A stretch of 64,000 bases of DNA, taken from assembly GCF_037975245.1 (NCBI RefSeq), contig NC_092562.1, positions 20,657,054 to 20,721,053 of the forward strand, given 5' to 3'. Below are positions 37,601 to 52,600 of the stretch, piece by piece. The first letter of the stretch is position 1, and every line of letters begins with the position of its first letter. The notes under the pieces were generated by a model. It was given only the letters and a program-made list of their open reading frames with translations. It made no database searches and was not told the DNA's origin. A program made the translations under genes and the position numbers. The stretch comes from Apostichopus japonicus. Taxonomy: Eukaryota; Echinodermata; Holothuroidea; Aspidochirotida; Stichopodidae.

Positions 37601-40600
37601 TAATCAAATCTGGTGACTAACATAAAATTTCCACTTGCATTTTCCTTGAATTAACACATTAATCAACTCTTAACTTGAACCCTTGGGCAGAAAACTGCAA
37701 GCGCATATATTTACCTACTGGCAAACAGCGAAATCCTAAATAACCTGTAAAACAACTGTATCTGGACAAAAGGACCCCCCCCCCACCCTCCTCCACCCTC
37801 CCCCTGACGACAGACTTTGGGATTTGTTATTACAGATGATTCTATCATTCTAGGATCCTTACCTTTGGGTCATATTCAAATTTGAGTAAATGACCGGTTA
37901 GAATATGCTCATCTGGATACAGCTGCATGTTTTCAGCTAAAGTCTCTACCAGCTCAATCGGTTCCTCCTGGAAACAGAGAGTTTACAAATGAGATACCTG
38001 AAGATGAGAACTTGCAAAAGAGATATTTTGGGTTGCTGTCTCTTTTCAAGAAACGATAACAAAGTAACTAAGCTCTCACATTTTCACAGGGATTATACTG
38101 GGATTTTTTTTAACCAATTTTTTAAGTACTAAATATCTCCCAGGTAGATCAGATTAATTTTTGTCCAAATTGCCATCCAGATATGGCCCAGGCATATGTC
38201 TATGTGACCTGCAGTGAAGGTTAAAGCCCCCTGCTAAATCAGTCTGGGTAAAAATTTAAATTTTGGTCATCAAATCCCCCTCCCCCTCCCCCACCACCAC
38301 CTTTCCAATTCCTCTGCATGTTACATCAAGAGATAATCAAGTAATATGTTTGGGTATCACATGGTTTATGACCCAATGTGAAATGCCAGCTTTAAGTTGC
38401 GAGTTTAGTGATATTTACAAATGAGATTTCATAAAACCAGAAACCTTAGAGTGAGTTAATATGACCCAATGCAAAACTCGTTAGCTTCAAAAACCCAAGA
38501 ATTTATATGTGTGATACCTTAAGGTGCGGATTCATGGGAATAGTCCCTCTAATCTAGAGATTTTATAATTCAGAAACCGTAAAATGAGAGCATAAAATGG
38601 AATATTTTAAACAAATCATACCATGATATCAAATTTGAGCAATCAGCTAGAAATTAGCATAATCCATTGTTGACTGTTACTATAAATTCCACTCATATTT
38701 TTGGCATGATGTCAGTTACAGCTTTGTCTAGATTGTGCACAGTTAACAACAAACACATCGTACATCGAGGCAAATCATGAAATTTTTTCTCAATATCTTG
38801 TTTGAAACTTTTACAAGTGGCCGTTGAAAAAAAAAAATTGGTAAAATGTAGAGTAAAACTGAGCGATAGAAAAAAACGGACGTACCTCTTCTTGAAACCT
38901 GAAATCATTATCATCCACAGTCTTTATTTCATTGTAAATTCTAGAAGAGATATATAAAGAGAAAAAGTTGATTATTTGTCGAGTCTGGCAAAAAGATTAA
39001 GCTACGCATGACATGTTCTTTAAAGGCATTGAAGACTCGCCCCAAACCGTGTGTGGCCATCTGAAAAAGTTAACTTTCTGTTGCTTGCAACTGACGTTTT
39101 GTTTGTGTCGCTACAAAATGCAGACAGTAATGAAACGTGATACCTTGTTATCTTTAGCTGGACCTGAGATGTCCATCGCTGTATCGTCTATACACTGTGC
39201 TGTGGGTATTGACCGCAGCTGTATGTACTGACTGTACACAAGTGTTTAATTACCGACAGTAGCAAGCTGTGTGTGTATTTTCTGGGATCGATGGTGGTGT
39301 CTAACACTTCTGTTACACCTCATTCGAAACTAGGTCAGATTACCGGCATTAGACGTTTCTTTTTGCGTGAGTCTTCACACCTTTTAAACTTTCGGGTGTG
39401 ACCCAAGAGTGGGTCATGGAAAATTTGTGTTGGGTTGCAGGCTGTTACAGACGGCAGAAAAATGTATTTACAGTTATTTAATCTTAATGGTGGAGATCCA
39501 TGAATTTATTTCCTTAATATCGAGTCCATAGTCCGAGCGATTCTTCTACGCATTCTGAATAACGATTCTGGGGGACAAAGGCTGTAAGGGGTCTGATGGG
39601 GGTCATGGCTCATTCCTCATGAAAGTTCAATGGGGTGGGGGCAGGGGGGGAGGTCTAGAAGTTTGCAGACCACTCTAGTATCATACATGACAAGGATTTA
39701 ACCTCACAATTTTGTTTCAATTATTGCCTTTAACTTGACTTTCTGGTGACAAGAAAATACTCAATTATGATTTTAAGAAGGATCCATTAATGCTTAAAGA
39801 AAGACTACCGTGTCACAAGCTTTGCTCTGTGATTCTAAAAGACATTTTTACATATGAACGTCACTTATATTTGGGATCATTACAATGAACTTCCAAGCTA
39901 TCATATTTTCATATGATAGCTTGGAAGTTCATTGTAATGAACGAAGGGTGACGGAGGGGAAAAAAAATCTTATATTTTCTTTTTAATTTGAAATAATATA
40001 TACAGTTGCCAACAAAACATTTCCCAAAAATTATTTTACATCAAGTTGCTTATAAATGCTTACTGGGACCCAACCAGTCATCTCAACAGACTTCCAGAAA
40101 ATCAAACTGTCAAATAGATCTATTATGTGAAATTAAGACAGCATGAATTTCCCTACAAGGTGTATTTTGTTTGTTATGTACCCCCTACCTGTCCTGAGGT
40201 CCAAGGTCCTGCAGCATCTTAATGTACTGGAGAATGATGGTGACGACTTCTTCCACTTTCTCGAAACCACTGTCGGTTAAGGTGACCATAATGCCAAAGC
40301 TGGAGTAAGTCGAGTTATGCTCAAAGCCACTTTCAACGTTTCCAGCATACAAACTGAGTGCCAGTGACCTGAAAGATATATAAGTACATTTAATGATATG
40401 GAAATTATTTCGGTAATTGATTGAGGGTGGGTCAGGGAGGGATGGGTGGATTTGGGGTGAAAGAAGAGGGCAGTGTTGTGGTTTAAAGAAAATTCCAACA
40501 GTTTTCATATCAAACATCAATAACAAGAAAAATACAAAACAACACTTCACCAAAGCATAAACTTAAATCTGATGTACACGTTGAGAGAAAATGACATTTG

Positions 40601-43600
40601 AAATTGAGCACAAGCTCCCAAAAATTTTAAACAGTATCAACATGGTTGTGACATCACATATTCACTTTGTTCAGACGCATGCCTTATGATTATTTCAAAG
40701 GCTGGTCCTGCTTCCAAATGACCCTTCCTAGGCCATTAGAGTTGACCAATATTTCAGACCATTTACCTACATAAATGTAGTCTCCCTAAATAAATAGTAT
40801 ATGTGAAATTATTAAAGGAGCATTCGAGAAGTCTAGCTAAGTATAAAATGAAGAGAATTATTTGCGCTGAAAGCCAGTCAGTAAACCAATAGGATTGATA
40901 GGCACCACTCAACCTGACTCCTGTATATGTCAAAACGGATAAGTTTCTTTTCAGAAAGCAAATTAGAAAATCACAAAGCCGACTGGGAAATTGCAAAACA
41001 GAATTCTTAAACAGCAAGAAAATTTATGACTACAAAGTTTATTCTAAAACCAATGGACTACAAAGTCCTCTGGTCATCCAAGTGAGGCCATACAGTATTT
41101 TTTCTTTTCCAATTCCTGTAAACTGAATTTTTAAAAATTTTTAAACTTAAATTTGGTTGGTGCGTTGCGACAGGGGACTAAATTTTTGCCACAAATCTGG
41201 CTCAAATGCTTTGCAAAGTTTTCCAACAACTTAAAATGTAAAAGGTCACAGAGAAGAGAGTCAAATCAGATGTATTAGTTTTGAGATTGACATCGGTAAA
41301 TGACGCAATTGAAATATGTGATGACCCAGTGCTATCCAACATGGGTGCAAAGCCTGCTAACATCTGTAGACTAACATTAACTTTCATCTTATTCTTAGAT
41401 TAAATCTAAGAAAAGGCAGCTTCTTTCGAGCAAACGGTAAACTGATCTGGAGTAGTAGCCCTTAGCAACGGTTAAAACTGCCAGAGATTGTTGATGTCAT
41501 ACCTAATGGCTACCTTAAATACTGATAGAAATGAACGATACCTCTTTTTAAGGAGTGCTAATATACTTCCTTGTCCTTCGTGACCAACCAACCAGGATAA
41601 ATACTGCAAAGGTTTACTCCTTTAAAAGAAAAAGAACGAAGAAAATAGTATATACTCAGGGTTATAAAGTCAGTTGAGTATTTTACAAAGTTGTCTTGGT
41701 CATTCGTTTACAAATTGTTTTGTTATACGACAGCTTAAAGTAAAACTCACGACATAGGATTTGATAACTAGAAAATGACTTCTGATTGTATTAGCGCACT
41801 CAGTGATAATCTGGGAATAAACAATCACCACTACTTGCTACTTATTTCAAAATGTTAAACATTTCTTTTATTAAAAGAACACAGCCTGCATGAGAATTTG
41901 TAAATGAATGTTACTTGAATCAAAAGGAAACTCGGTCAAAGTACTTTATGCAAAAAATTCCTACACTATTTGTAGACAGCGACAGCGTTGCAAGAGTTGA
42001 TGGGTATGGGAGGGGGGGGGGGGGTGGAGGAGGCTGTTAAAATCATCAGAGTGCAGCAAGAAATCTGATGGTCACTGCTGCACTTTTCATGAATGGACAT
42101 GGACAGAAATCCAGTCCATTATATTCTAAAAGTAGCTATGACTATTTGGACTCCACAAAGCACACTTGGCAGTTATTTGCTTGACAGAGGGAAGGGGAGA
42201 GGTGGGCGGACAGGTATATGTTTCTTCCCCTTCCCTTACCCTCCTTTTCAACTAGCGCTGGCGGACACAGTACTTTGCATTAAAAAGTGATTAAAACATT
42301 TTCAAGTCTCATTTTAGCTTGTAATCTTGGAGAATTTACAGACGACTGCATGGATATGTCAGAAAATTACGAGACTGTTAACATTTTATATCGCCAGAAG
42401 GGGCACACAAAACATGACAAAATGTTGGCAAGTTAGTTAGATGAGAAAGTGCATGTATTTAGAGGAGACAGGTGTTGGGAGAGAGAGGAGTGAAGAAACT
42501 TGACTGATTTTTTACTTGTTGTCCCTGTTTAATACGATACAGTACATATTACACACGTGCATAGTGTATTGCTACATACTTGTAGTGCTGCACGAGCGAT
42601 GGCAAAGCCCAGGTGAGCTCAATTTGTTGATAGTTCTTCACCGGTACAACTGTAAAAACATAAACCAAAAAATAGAATAGATACAGGATCTGTGCATAGC
42701 ATTGCTCTAACGAGAGGGACTTCTAAACAGCCAGTTATAATAGCTACATAAGTCATTAAAAGTTTGAAACTCTGATGATTTTGCGGCAAACAACGATCGT
42801 TTCACGATGCTGTTTTTCGGCTATCGTTCACTGAGTGGACACCCGAGCACTGCTGATACATGTGGGTATTTAAAGTTAAGATAAACATCTTTTCTGCTTT
42901 ATTGCTTTCCTGCAAGGACTGTAAAATTTCTGCAAACCTGGTCCAGGTGGTTCACAAGGTTTTCTAGCTCTGCAATCTCTGAATATAAGCAATTCATGTT
43001 AAAACCTGATTCAGAGGGGAAAAAATGACCAGAAGAAATAACAAATTTAGTAAGTGAGGAGGATACATTCCAATAAGCCCACCCCCTCCTCCACCCCCCC
43101 CCCATTCCTCAGCTTTAAAACAATATTTATTAATTTTAAAACAGGTAGTCAGACTGTGCCCCATCCTTAACAACTTTATTCTATCTATAAATCTATATTA
43201 TATCTAAATATAATATATTTGTATAGATCACAATGGAGCAATGCAATGCTGCAAAATCTCAATACTACTGCAGCTCTGTTTGCGCTTTGATGGGGTGATA
43301 TATATCTATATATGTGTGTGTGTGTCTCAGTTAAGACATGTATTTACTAGGTATTGTGGGAGGAAGCTCATTACAGCTTGCTTATTAAATAACAGATCTT
43401 TCCATACACAGAGCATGAATCAGCATTTTATACCAAATAACACAGAAGCCAAGGACCCTACATGATTATTGCCTTCCAATAAAAGTCAATAGCAATCATA
43501 AAGACCTTGGTGTGAAGAGGACTTCCTCCACCCCCCGCCCCCTCAGAAGAACCTTGAAACTTGCTATAATTTCACAACAATATTGTGTCGGATGTCAATT

Positions 43601-46600
43601 TTATGACAAAAGTCATTGCGAATCCCAGTTTCCTTTTGGTTTTCTTGGGATGCTAAAAGTTAAAGACAGTTACTAAAGACATAAATTCAGATTTTTTTTT
43701 TTTTTTGAGGGGGGAACTCCTAATAACCAATGTCATTATGGAGGAAGTAGTACTAGGTTTTCTTTTAGTTTACCTATATATAACTTCCCCATATTTTCAT
43801 CAAACTGTTCAATAAATACTTTACCAAAAGCTTTGTTTCTCCACTTTTGAATGTTCTTGAACCATTACATGAAAAAGTTTAATATGTGTTTAACAGAACG
43901 GAAATGTCTTGCTTCTTATAACCATGGAATTACAGAGGAAGTTGTTCTAGGGCTTCATCTTAATCTGGCAGAATATACTATTAGGTATTTCCAGTGTAAA
44001 GCATCATTATAATCTGTGGAAAAAAAGAAAACCTGGATGCGTTTTGCAGAAGCAAACCTTCAGACTTTATCAGATCGATAAATGCAGACATTGTAAAATG
44101 TAGGAGTTGCAACACCCACGCCTCATTAACATTAATGGGGAAACCTAAAGAGGTTTTAATAACTATTTTTAGCAATATGGCTGGTTTTCTTTTATTACAT
44201 CTCTCATGGCATTGATTGAAAAACCATAAATGCAACGGAAAAAAAAAAATTCCGGTTTCGCTGATGTAATTAGCTTTATCTTTTAGGAATCTGGAATGTG
44301 AAGGTCCCCTTCTTGATAATGAGATGCGAACAAGTTTTCCACAGACTGCTCTGTTTAAATTGACATGAAAGTACAATTGAACTCTTACAAAAGCAACTGA
44401 GGTATTTTGGTCCTTATTATGCAAAATACTGAATAGAACCTTCGCTGAATGAATTCTTCCCAAACTACCCTATTTGAGAACATATGGTATTGTGTTTACT
44501 TTGACCTTTGCTGACCCCCTGACCTCTAACAAGAGCAATATGGTTCATCTACCGGGAATGGAACCATCCAAAATAGATTCATCCAATGATGCAATGATAT
44601 TCAGTGGCGTTTGTACACAAATCCTCAATATCTTCAGTATTTAGTTTATAAAACAAACATCAAAACTTCACCAGTGTCCTATTTGGAAAATCTCCTTTCA
44701 TATTGTCAAAATTAATAACACATACTTTACCTTTGTAAAGCTTCCTGTACTTTTCGGAGTCAAACGGCTGGCCATTGTGAATGAATGTCTCCTTCGGTAG
44801 GTTACTGTGAAGTAAGAAAAGAAAGGGGGCCGAGGGGGGGGGCGGGGGAACAACATAAAAGTAAGAAAAAAATAGTTGTTGAAATGGTAAAAAGATATAT
44901 GGGCTATTACAGTAAGTCAAAATGAGTAATAAAATATTTCAAAATGGTGAGAGCAACATTTAACGGTGGAGATTTTTTATAGAATCTGACTGTACTACTA
45001 GCATACTACAACTGTATCTCAATATTGTAACGTGGCCTCTTATGTATTTCGCTTTCAAATGTATTATTACTTACTTTCAAGAAACTAATTGTCTTTAGAC
45101 TAGGGTGTCAAATAATGCTACGAAATAAATAGATATGTTCGTTCACTAAGGAGCCAGTTCATAAACACTTGCACTTTAATGTGATTTATTCCTCCCCCCC
45201 TCCCCCACCCCCCCCAAAAAAAAATTATGCATGTTTGGTACATTGTAAAACTTAACAAAACTTCCCAATTGGCTATACACAATATTAGCATGTAACATAC
45301 TGCTTAACAACTGAAGGATGCCTGCTAATGAAAAAAAGAGAGAAAAATACATCAACACATCACTGCAAATGTAGTGTGGTTTCTAAGTGACTTGGCAGTT
45401 TCCATTGTGGCAGGGTTTTTCTCTGTTTTCCTATTAGCATAAAAAATGAAGCTAATTATCAGCTTTTGAAAAATAATTTTGAACTGCTGTGGTTGCCATG
45501 TTGTCTGTATTTTTGTTGGTAATAACTGCTTACTTGCAGTAATCTTGTTTCAGCATTGCTGTTTTTTTTATTGATTTGCTCTTTCTTGGCAAAAGAACTT
45601 TTGGGACAAAAAGAAGTTCTGTTAGCTAAAAATGTAATGGGGGAGGGGGGTGAGAAGGGGTGTAGACTGGATATCTGTAAATTTTAAGAATATTTATATA
45701 TGGAAGCCAGCCACAATGAAGTTTAAGAACATTAGAAATAACTCACTTGTTTGGAATGTCAGAAAACGATTCTTTGACCCAGCTTTCCAAGGTATCCAAG
45801 GTTTCTACAAAAGAAGGAAAACCAGAAAGCCAGTTAGCTTAATAGTGATTCCTTGCCATAGAATAAGCTCAAAATTTCAAACTAACTATCTGACTAATTT
45901 AGAGCAAGTGATTTAAATTTTGGTGCTAGCAATCCCTTTAATAAATACTGAGAGTTATATGACATTGTTTATACAATTTGAAATATTTGTAGCTTTAATT
46001 TTGGAGTTATCATGTTTAACAGACTTCGATAATCTGTTGACTTCATGTTACCTTTGACCTCTACCAACTTCAATAGCATTCTTGCACTCACCAAGCTGTA
46101 TGAACATACTAAGTACAAAGTTCAAGAAAGATGTTCTTCTTGTGTTATCGTGTTTTACAGTATTTTCAGATTTTCACTTAAATATCGACCGCAAATGACC
46201 TTTGACCGCTATCAGTATTATAAGGGTTCTTGTACTCAACAAGCTGGATCTGTATACCATGTACGAATTCAACAAAGATGTACTTTTGAGTTATCCTGTT
46301 CACAAAGTGTTCAAACTTTGACCTCTTTTGACCCAATATGACGATTGAACTCGCTCTGACTGGGCAGGGTTCGAACCCACAACCTCCCAGATGGTAGATT
46401 TCATTGTTGCTAAGGCAACCATCTTTAACCACCTCTACCATAACACTGGTAAGTACCTTCGATCATACACTGACATTTATTTATGGGTATCTGATTTTTC
46501 CAAAACTTGTTTAAGTCTACAATTCATTATATATATTATGTTTCAACAGTGGATCCAGGATTTTCAAGAAGGGGGAGGAGGGGCAGTGTGTGGCCCTGGT

Positions 46601-49600
46601 GTCATTGCAGCCCACTCCCATGTAGGGAGGAGGGTGCTGTGTAGGGGTCCTCCGCCGACAAAAAATATAAGTTTTGTTGGAAATTGTGCTTTCTGAAGCA
46701 TATTTAGATTATACATAGTCTCTAATTAGGTCTATATGCAAGGTTGTGCTAATAAATACTACTTTTTTTGCGGGCATTGAGTAAGGGGCTGCACACCCCC
46801 CTCCCCTGGATGGGCCTCTGTATACATCACTCATACAGCTACAGCACAAAACTGAAGAAATGGAAATAGATAAAGCACTTGAATGAATGCACTACACATT
46901 ATGAAACACGTTACAGTAAATTACATTAGTGAAATACCTAAGAAAAACATGGTCTTGATGTTTGATTGTTCACATCCTTTCAAGTCTGAATCATATAGCA
47001 ATTAACACCTACAGTAATCAGTCATACAATTGGTACACTTCTTAACAGGCGACTTAACAGGTGACTTAACAGGCGACTTAACAGGTGACTTAACAGGCCA
47101 CTTAACAGGCAGCTCTGCATCGTGCATTTTCTTACCTTGTGATTGGACAACCAGTGTCATGTAATGAGATGAATAGTTTCTCTCTCTAAACTCTCTCAAT
47201 CTCTGATAAACGTTGATTCCTTGCTCAGCTGGTCTGGTCTTGATGCTCTCTGTGTTACCTAATTATGAATGGCGTAATCCAAAAATAAGAATGTTAATTT
47301 TTGTGCAGGTTACCCGGCTTTGGACGGAAACATTCGTAACACCTATGTCAAATCTTTGTGTTACCTGATGATAAACGGAATATTCCCACAAAGTAAGAAA
47401 GCGAAATCTTTGTGCCAACTTGCAATTTATATTTATTTTTATTTTACAAAATTTCTATAGCGCCTTATCCAATCAGAAATTGCTCTAAGGCGCTTTTACA
47501 GTAAAATACATACAAACATGATATACAAATATATAAATCGTTAATGTAAGGTATAAAAAGGGTAGAAATTTCAGGCACACCATCCGTAATAAGGATATTA
47601 ATCGTTTGCATTACCTGTCGATTAATGGTATGATCCATAATAGGAATTTTATGTAAGGGTCATTTTTGTGCAATAAATAACAATCACCTAAGAAACAAAT
47701 TGAGAAATTTTCACTTGCACAGTGATATAAGATCTCTTAAAAAGTTGTTGCTTTCTGGAAAGCGATTATATCTGCTCATTTGGCTGGAGAGGAAATTGGC
47801 GTAATATTTAAGGAATTTATTTTTTTATTTTGGGCTATTGCAGGGACCAGCATGGAATGTACTTACCCCACATAAACTTGCCCATGGGATGATCTTTCAC
47901 ACACATACCTCCCAATAACTGGGCCTTACGATAGGTATCAGATGGCAAGCTCATTTGGAATTCTAAGAAAGAGAAAAATATCAGTAAAATGAAGGAGGAA
48001 ACCACTGGAAAATTATAACCTAGTTGGGGGAGAGCAATGCTTTAAATCCCTTCCCTGACACTTTCTGGATTACACTGAATAAAAATTTGGTGATGCAAGG
48101 TTGCCACGGTAATTCCCATGGGTTCATTCCCAGCAAAAGAAATGGCTGTTTAGTGATCGCCACTGGCTAAAAATATTTTAGTTGATAGACCGCAACGCTT
48201 GTAGGTCATGGGGTCACTGGTTCTACTCCCATTCTAGCTTCAAACTGGTGTTTACTGTTTGCAGCAAGACCAAAAAGAAAGAGAGTCCTAAATTGGGTAA
48301 AAAAGTGAAACAAGTGAGGAAAATTCATTGGCAGATATGCAAGTCCATATGGTCCAAGGTCAGAGTCAATCTCAGAGCCTGGTTCAAATCAAAACACGTG
48401 GTAGAAATCTGTCAAGTTCTCACCGCTATCGACGGCCTCCAACTCCCTGTCCGTACTGTCCTCTTTCAATAACGGAGACACAAAGAACTGAGCAAACCTC
48501 AACAGAGCCTCCTGAAAGCATTTCTGTTGAACTTCAAACTGAAAGATAGTCTGAAAAATAAAAATAATCATCATAAATATTATATATACAATGAACACTA
48601 ACAAGAAAACTTGAAGAAGGTCTTAGCAGCAGCTCATTGAGTCGATAATTTGATAAATATGTCGATGCTTGTCGATTGTAAAATCCTGTAACAAAGTGTA
48701 ACTCATAATAGTTCACTAGGTCAAGTTTTCATTCCAAGTAACGAAGCAAAAGTCCAATGCTTTTACATGTGTTTTACATACTACTCTGAAAAGTGGATCG
48801 GGTCGACAAAATACTGAGGATTGAGTCAAATTCATAAAATTTCTAACTCAGTTACCATCACTTGGTGACAAAATATAAATGGATGTCTTGGGTCGGTCAA
48901 ATCAATCTTATTTTAAGAACTTCTCAAAGTGCTGCTTCAAACTGTTTTATTCTCTTAACAAGAAAACAAAAGCCTTCCTCATCAAAATGCAAAACTCAGT
49001 AGCAGAAAACTTCCTTGTCTGGCTGAGAAAGGCAGTGGATGAGAGATGAGTAGCACCTCCTGGTAAGAATAGGAACTTCCTGGTATGCAGTCAGAGTTTA
49101 AGCCGGGCAGAGAAAATTGGGAGTCTAATTTGTGGCCTGGTTTTTACACCGCAATCAAAATGTACTATAAGTGCCAACCTTTGGTTGACAAATAATTTCT
49201 CATTTGAGAATCAACTCACCCTTTCACAATCAGTCGAGGCATTGTCACTTCCTCCATAGTTCTTAATAAATAGGTCGAAGGAATTTTCATCAGGATATTT
49301 CTCACTTCCCATGAAGACCACTGAGAAAAAATTAAAAACAAAATGTCAAAACTGTCATTCAAAGCAGACAATTTGTTTGAACGATCCTTTGAAGTATCCA
49401 TACAGCATTAAAGGGATGGTACATGTCATGAAAGACTGAATGAATTCTAAAGACTTGCTGATGGACCCCAAGAGACGGATGAAGAATTAGCTCTTTGAAA
49501 TTACACAGGCATCAGTTAATTGATCCAATAGCCATTACAAGGATTAGCTCTGACCAGATTAGCTTCCAATGAAGGAATAGTCAAAGCCACAACAGCTGAT

Positions 49601-52600
49601 ACAATGTTGGCTCATAGCATGCCACCCAAGCAGTAGGTTTCCCAAAAGCTGGTAAGAGAAGACCTCTGTGAATACCAGATTTTTGCAAGATATACCAGAT
49701 GCTGGTACAGTATTACCATTGTCAGGTGCCCATGGAGCAAATCAAATGTCCCAAAGTTCAGAAAGGAAATAGCTCTTTGAATACAATTAACTATTTCTGT
49801 ATTCTTCCACCAATCTTATCAGCAGAGAACAATATGCAATCAAGCCTCTCTTATCCGACTCAGATATCACCTCAGTTTGAAGTACCATATGTGTGGAATG
49901 TGGGATGGGCTTGGTCAGGGTATTAGAAGTATAGAAGATTGGTCTGACTAAGAATATATATGTGGTAACCATGGAAATATCTCACAAAATTGTCAAATAG
50001 TAAATATAAAAACATGGCTCCCTTTAAATGGTCCACATATACTTACTGTGTTCCAGAAAATGAGCTCACCCTTGGGATGCAAAAGAGGGTTCCATGGTTG
50101 GGTCAGGGAGTGAGTAAAGGATTAAATGATTAGATGATGGGTTCACCTACGTGCAGCCATGTGGTAACCATGGTAATACCTAATAAAATAGCCAAATAGC
50201 CAACAAGGCAAAAAACCAAAAGCCAAATAGCAGACAAAGTATGGGATTCTTTTATGAGATGAAAAACGTCTTACTGTGTTCCAGAAAATGAGCTAAACCA
50301 GGTATATCAGGAGGATCGGAGAAACTTCCAATACCGACACAGAGGGCAGCCGCCGCCTGCCGAGAAACGAGAGAAGATGTCTAAATAGTCATGCAGAAAC
50401 TTCCAAACATTCTTGACAAAAACCAGTCTTTGATCTTTGGTGCTGTGCGGTTTCTCGCGAGAGGAACCATTTGTCTGCGAAGGTGAATTCTATCGTCTGG
50501 TATTGATTTATCTTTGGTGCGGTGGGCTTTGCAGCTGCTGCAGCTTATCGTTTCAAACGAGAAGCCAGAACTACGCCGAAATATTAAACATCATTCTGTC
50601 AACTTCCGAGCCTTACCATTTTCTCAGTTCTCTGTTTTTTCTTTACACTGATTCCGTCGTCTTCTTCTCCCTGATCATCTCCGGACATATCATCATCTTC
50701 ATCCTTTGAAAGACAAAATTTCAATGATTTGAATGATATCGTTTGGAAAATTTCTAATACTGGTGAAGTAAAGAAGAGTAGAGGGCTCAGAGAAGATTAA
50801 TATGATCCAAATATGAAATGGTGATTAAACCTTCTAATTAATGAACTTCATCTCTCTTTAGTGTCTAGGTGGAAATTGCATTTTTTTTTCTTATTTTTTT
50901 TTTGGTCTTCTTTTTCCATGGGCTGTACGAAAAATGATGGTGTACAGTACCTTTGTGTTACTAAACACTTTGTTCTTATTTGTTCTAAATGTACTTAATT
51001 TCCAGTCGAAATGACAGAGATTTTGTAACTGTTGAAGTCTTGTGTCTTATAGTATAAACTATAAGGCATCCAGGAATTTTGCTGACACAATGTGGCAAAG
51101 TTTACAACTTAATTCCAGTCAATGAACGGATTTAAATAAATTTACGAAAGAAGAGCCTCAAGTTGTATAATTGATGTTGGCTTATTCTTTCAAACACAAA
51201 GTGAACTTGAAAGCTGCAGCATACTTCTTCTTCTCCGTCTGTGCTGCCCTCTGCCATATCCTCATCTTCACCATCTTCACTTTCGTCACTGTCACAGTCT
51301 TCATCCATATCGTCTACTCCCGTGTCATTTTCTTCATCCTTCTCTGGTAATTCTACCTTTGATTCACCATGCTTAGAATAAACATCTGTTACTAATAACA
51401 CCCTCAGTCCATTCTGCAGATCAACTCTTCTGAAGTGATGAAAAAAAGTATTAAGGTTGAGTAGTTTTTATTTCCTTTTAATTCCAACCCATAGATGACA
51501 TAAAATATAAAAGTATATGTGTGCCATGAAAGCTTGGGAGGAAATTCTGCTCAGATGCTTAATTTCTATTTTAAGTAGAGCTAGCTGGTTGTGGATGTAT
51601 TGTTACCTCTTTTCACAAAGAGCATTGTGGAGTTTAGGAGTAAGACAAAATATATAGGTACAAAGTACGGAAATGTTTCAAACTGTTAACTATTGATTCT
51701 GTGTTAAACATTCAATTATTTATACAACAGACCATATCATGCATAAATCATATCAAGGTTTTACTTGCGAAGTTATCAAGGTTATAAATATCGTTTTCCT
51801 TAGCTAGGCCTCATCTGGAGGATGCTGTGCAGGCTTGGAACCCATATTTTTGCTAAGGATAAGGAAGTACTCGAGAAGGTCCAGAGGAGGGCTACTGAGA
51901 TGATTAATTCCTTCAAGGGTGTTCCTTAATATAGGCGGTTACAGCTGCTGAATCTCACCAAACTGGAGCTTAGGAGGTTACATGGTGACTTGATTCAGGT
52001 TTTCAAGATCGTGTATGGTTATGACAATTTATCCTTCACTGACTCTTTCATGTTTGCTAATAGTAGATGTAACAGAGGTCATTGTCTTCAACTCAAGAAG
52101 TTACAAAGTAGGATTAATATTCAGCATCACTCTTTTTCTGATAGGGTGTGAAATGAGTGGAACGGTTTGCCTGAGAAAGTTGTACTCGAAGTGATACGAA
52201 TGGGTTTTAAATGCTTTGGACAAGCACTTTAAGCATTGTAATCAGGTCTGATTTTTTTCCTTCCTCTTCCATAGGGTTCTTGATGGAGGCTTGAATGTCC
52301 CTCCTGATCCTTTTTTTACTCAGCTAGGCTATAACTAAACTATTCCCTTTACTGCTGTTTAATGATATGGACATGCATTTGTGTGATGAACAGTGGGGAC
52401 GCCAGACATTTCAATCTGGGGGGAAAAGCACTTAATTGGGGGGGCACAATGTTTATTGTGAATGCCATCCTAGGGGAGGGGGTTTGTGAGAAATGTTGGA
52501 ATAATTAAGGGTCCTTAGATGCAATCTGGTGCTTTATTTGGGTGTTACTAAAACGAATGACAATTGCGTTACACATTTAACGAATGACAATATGTTGTAC

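Noticed and set aside
43981..44463. A 160-codon minus-strand frame inside nardilysin intron 10
   Set aside because: No family resemblance, no repeat match and no splice signals that would fit it into nardilysin; it lies between two well-supported exons that join without it.
47039..47112. CRISPR-like array
   Set aside because: The 12-bp units are contiguous with no spacers, in a eukaryotic intron; a minisatellite.
48182..48260. A possible further tRNA-like SINE head (GGTTCTACTCCC)
   Set aside because: Only a single weak B-box-like word; no second copy or body recognised.
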